Source: Omnitrophica WOR_2 bacterium RIFCSPLOWO2_12_FULL_51_8
Lineage (GTDB): Bacteria; Omnitrophota; Gorgyraeia; Gygaellales; Profunditerraquicolaceae
Reading direction: 5' to 3'
Assembly: GCA_001805895.1 (NCBI GenBank)
Contig: MHHD01000062.1
Coordinates: forward strand, 1 to 7,570
Length of the DNA stretch: 7,570 nucleotides
Shown: positions 5,420 to 7,570 of the stretch, in pieces
Position numbering within the stretch: the stretch's first letter is position 1
Layout: each line of letters begins with the position of its first letter
Made by a program: the position numbers and the translations under genes
The notes under the pieces: generated by a model
Told to the model about the DNA's origin: nothing
The model's input: the letters and a program-made list of their open reading frames with translations, nothing else
The model's database searches: none

Positions 5420-6691
5420 GTGTTGAAGACGTTTGCCTCGCTCATTATTTTATTCCCCGTCCTGTACTTGTTCCTGCCGGTATACCTGACTGTCTTTCTC
5501 CTGCGCAAACCACTGCTGCTCCTCTTTTTCTGCCTGGCCAATGCGGCGGTTATATTCTACCTGTCTAACCGGCATTCCCGCCGCGCCCGCGGCTTAAAAT
5601 CCGAAACCGATTCCCTGCAAGAAAAATTAAACCTGCTCAAAGATGAAAACTTCAAGGAGCAAAAGAGTAATCTCTATCTTCAGGAAAAGATCTCCCGATA
5701 TCAGAGCCTCAAGAAAATCGTCGAAGAGATAAACAAGGATATGAACCTGGATACGGTAGCCGGGTCAATCAGCTCTATCGCCTTCTCGCTGGTCGCCAAT
5801 AATAAAGGCAGCTGCCTGTTATACCTCCTGGACCAGGACCACCAGAGGCTAAACCTGTTTAAGGCCAGGAAAGAGGAGCGCGGGCTGGTGATCAAGGAAA
5901 AGGAAGGCGATATATTCGATGCGTGGGTGTTAAGGCATTCAAGCGCCCTGTTGATCGAAGACGCGAATAATGATTTCCGTTTTGATCTGGAAAGGCCCAA
6001 GTCCCTCGACTTAAGGCAGGTGGGTTCTCTGGCCAGCGCCCCGCTGGTAAACGAAAATAAATTCCACGGCATACTCAGGCTGGATCACCCGAAACCATAC
6101 TATTATACGCAGGATGATTTAAGGTTCCTGTTGAAGATCTGCGAGCTGGGGGCGCTGGCGATTGAAAACAGCAAACTTTTTAAAGCCGTGCATGATCTGG
6201 CTACGCACGACGAGCTGACCGGGCTCTTTACCAAGGGGTACCTGTGTGAACAGCTCAAAGAAGAATGCCTCCGGGCCGCCAGGCACCATCATCCGATCCA
6301 GTTATTGATGCTCGACATCGATTTATTCAAGAGCTATAACGATAAGTTCGGCCATACCGCGGGCGATCTGGTATTGAAAAAGATCAGCCGGGACATCGCC
6401 GGGGCCTTGAAAGGCGTGCATTCCTTCACGGCCAGGTTCGGGGGCGAGGAATTTTGCGTTATCCTGCCCGGGATGGAGAAGGAGAAGGCGCGGCTGATCG
6501 CCGAAAGGCTGCGCGAAAAAATCGCGGAAGGCAAGATCATCCTGCGCCGTCAGGAGACCGGGGTGAGCGTTTCGATAGGCCTGGCCGGTTTCCCCGGCGA
6601 TGCCTCCAGCTTTGAAGAGCTGATCCAGAAGGCTGACCGCGCGATGTATGAGGCCAAGAAAAACGGCAGGAACCGGGTATGCCCGCTATAA
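5420..6691 (+). CDS. Membrane-anchored GAF-GGDEF diguanylate cyclase (likely active)
   Basis: A 423-residue protein predicted to make cyclic di-GMP from two GTP. Order of parts: two hydrophobic segments at about 5-28 and 31-49, a basic stop-transfer (RHSRRAR), a coiled coil at about 58-96, a GAF-like sensor region at about 108-250, and a GGDEF domain at about 260-423. The catalytic domain has DELTGL (264-269), LDIDLFKSYND (298-308) with metal-binding D299, the active-site GGEEF at 341-345, and the late KADRAMYEAKKNGRNRV segment. The inhibitory RxxD site that normally precedes GGEEF is replaced by GVHS (332-335), so product feedback through that site is not expected. GTG 5420 is the first start after the preceding in-frame stop. 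No clear Shine-Dalgarno site is present, so translation is probably coupled to the ABC ATPase gene. Confidence 0.93.
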   Translation: MLKTFASLIILFPVLYLFLPVYLTVFLLRKPLLLLFFCLANAAVIFYLSNRHSRRARGLKSETDSLQEKLNLLKDENFKEQKSNLYLQEKISRYQSLKKIVEEINKDMNLDTVAGSISSIAFSLVANNKGSCLLYLLDQDHQRLNLFKARKEERGLVIKEKEGDIFDAWVLRHSSALLIEDANNDFRFDLERPKSLDLRQVGSLASAPLVNENKFHGILRLDHPKPYYYTQDDLRFLLKICELGALAIENSKLFKAVHDLATHDELTGLFTKGYLCEQLKEECLRAARHHHPIQLLMLDIDLFKSYNDKFGHTAGDLVLKKISRDIAGALKGVHSFTARFGGEEFCVILPGMEKEKARLIAERLREKIAEGKIILRRQETGVSVSIGLAGFPGDASSFEELIQKADRAMYEAKKNGRNRVCPL

Positions 6692-6723
6692 TGCTCTATC
6701 AACTAAATAAAGGTGTGATTGCG

Positions 6724-6815
6724 CAGATGACCACAGATGAGAAGAAACAGATGATCGCAGATAGTTTGCGACGACATCTGTGATCATCTTGCATCTTTTC
6801 ATCTGTGCTAATCTG
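6724..6815. repeat. Long imperfect palindrome built from ATCTGTG/CACAGAT units
   Basis: This occupies most of the 129-base spacer between the two GGDEF genes. Paired blocks, outside to inside, are 6724-6728 with 6811-6815, 6732-6745 with 6794-6807 (14 pairs with one G-T), and 6751-6762 with 6776-6787 (12 pairs with one G-T). A loop of 13 bases at 6763-6775 contains GCGACGAC. The motif CAGAT occurs four times on the left arm and ATCTG three times on the right. No T-tract follows, so it is not a standard terminator. The remainder of the spacer (6692-6723) shows nothing I can name. ATCTGTG-rich spacer repeats occur in several uncultured bacterial lineages (from memory); whether this one is mobile is inference. 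Confidence 0.8.
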
Positions 6816-6820
6816 TGAAT

Positions 6821-7570
6821 ATGCAACCCTTATTTATTTTACAAAGCACTACAACAGTATTAATCTTACTGACGGTATTTTTCTATTTCCGGCTGGAGCG
6901 GCTGTTTGCCAAGGCGCTTAGCTTAATGCAGGGCGAATCCCGCCGCCTGCGCTGCGAGCTGGAACGGCTATCTGAGGATACCGCAAAACTTAAATGCCAA
7001 AACAAGAGCCTCGAGGAGGCTGCCGAAGGGACCCTGGCGCTTTACGATTTAACCACCGAGATCTGCAAACACTTAGACGAAAAAGAGATGTTTGCTTTTT
7101 TCCAGCAGCGCGTGAAAAATTATCTGGGTGCGGGGGAATGCGAATTCCTTAAGAAAGAACCTGAGCCGGCCGGATTTGCGGATGCGATTGTCCTGCCGCT
7201 TACGATTCAAAGAGATAATATCGGGTACTTAGCCGCGCGCGGCATCAAGAAAGAAGGCCTGGAAAAATTCCATATTCTGGCCCAGCAGTTCCTGGTAGGG
7301 CTCAAGCGCGCGCTCTTATACCAGGAGGTGCAGAAACTCTCGATCACCGACAGCCTGACCAATGCCTTCAGCCGTAGGCGTTTCCTGGAGAAGGCGCGCG
7401 AGGAACTGGAGCGTTCCCGGAAAAACAAACTGAAGTTTTCCTATCTGATGGTGGATGTCGACCGCTTTAAGGAAATAAACGATAATTACGGGCACTTGGT
7501 CGGCGACGCCATTTTACGGGACGTGGCCAGGCGGGTGAAGGAAAATCTGCGGCAGATAGATTTTGTCGGC
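6821..7570 (+). CDS. Membrane-anchored GGDEF protein, putative diguanylate cyclase (3' partial)
   Basis: An open frame from ATG 6821 runs off the right edge after 250 codons. One hydrophobic segment at about 5-23 is followed by a basic and coiled-coil stretch at about 25-68. Residues 70-168 are compatible with a short or degenerate GAF-like sensor, though no family motif is clear. The GGDEF domain begins at about 172: DSLTNAFSRRRF (177-188), VDVDRFKEINDNYGH (211-225) with metal-binding D212, and GDAILRDVA (228-236). The inhibitory I-site RQID is present at 244-247. The GG(D/E)EF signature should follow a few residues beyond the edge, so activity cannot be judged. The frame is closed by TAA at 6809-6811, so the start must be ATG 6821 or GTG 6815, the latter overlapping the edge of the repeat. 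No Shine-Dalgarno site is visible. It shares its architecture with the preceding gene. Confidence 0.88.
   Translation, partial: MQPLFILQSTTTVLILLTVFFYFRLERLFAKALSLMQGESRRLRCELERLSEDTAKLKCQNKSLEEAAEGTLALYDLTTEICKHLDEKEMFAFFQQRVKNYLGAGECEFLKKEPEPAGFADAIVLPLTIQRDNIGYLAARGIKKEGLEKFHILAQQFLVGLKRALLYQEVQKLSITDSLTNAFSRRRFLEKAREELERSRKNKLKFSYLMVDVDRFKEINDNYGHLVGDAILRDVARRVKENLRQIDFVG

Noticed and set aside
6687..6692. TATAAT overlapping the stop of the first GGDEF gene as a promoter for the second
   Set aside because: No acceptable -35 box lies 16 to 18 bases upstream and there is no TGn extension. The start would be about 120 bases before the gene.
6724..6815. CRISPR-like or intrinsic-terminator interpretation of the ATCTGTG repeats
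   Set aside because: Units are 7 to 9 bases with no regular spacers, and the arms are inverted rather than direct, so not CRISPR. No T-tract follows the stem, so not a standard terminator.

Overview
The window reads as an ordinary bacterial chromosome segment with every gene on the + strand. It holds the tail of dnaK, complete dnaJ, a FmdB-type zinc-ribbon protein, a VanZ-like membrane protein, a DUF1015 protein, accD, an orphan MalK/UgpC-type ABC ATPase, a complete membrane GGDEF protein, and the first 250 residues of a second GGDEF protein cut by the right edge. Four of the eight visible starts are GTG. The gene mix, the compact layout and the style of the spacer repeats would fit an uncultured Gram-negative-type lineage such as Candidatus Omnitrophota. 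That placement is an impression from gene content, not a demonstrated assignment.

Layout. 1-1367 is the chaperone block (dnaK end, short repeat spacer, dnaJ). 1368-1512 is an A/T-rich palindromic spacer. 1513-3420 is a tightly packed trio (FmdB-like, VanZ-like, DUF1015) whose reading frames overlap by 11 and 31 bases, followed 14 bases later by accD (3435-4274). A near-consensus sigma-70 promoter (TTGACT, 17-base spacer, TATAAT) straddles the accD stop and should start a new transcript. That transcript would carry the ABC ATPase (4313-5416) and, after 3 bases, the first GGDEF gene (5420-6691). 6692-6820 is a spacer filled mostly by a long imperfect palindrome built from ATCTGTG/CACAGAT units. 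The second GGDEF gene starts directly at its edge.

How the genes relate. DnaK and DnaJ are partners in protein folding. AccD is the carboxyltransferase beta subunit of acetyl-CoA carboxylase in fatty-acid synthesis; its partner accA is not in the window. The ABC ATPase has no permease or binding protein beside it, so it may be shared by sugar importers encoded elsewhere. The two GGDEF proteins share an architecture (membrane anchor, coiled coil, sensor-like region, GGDEF) but differ at the inhibitory c-di-GMP site: the second has RxxD and the first does not.

I see no mobile-element gene, CRISPR array, RNA gene or defence system. The main non-routine signal is that each of the three spacers longer than 60 bases is occupied by a different palindromic or repeated element, while all the other gene junctions are overlapping or very short. 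The strongest candidate for follow-up is the ATCTGTG palindrome that abuts, and may contain, the start codon of the second GGDEF gene.
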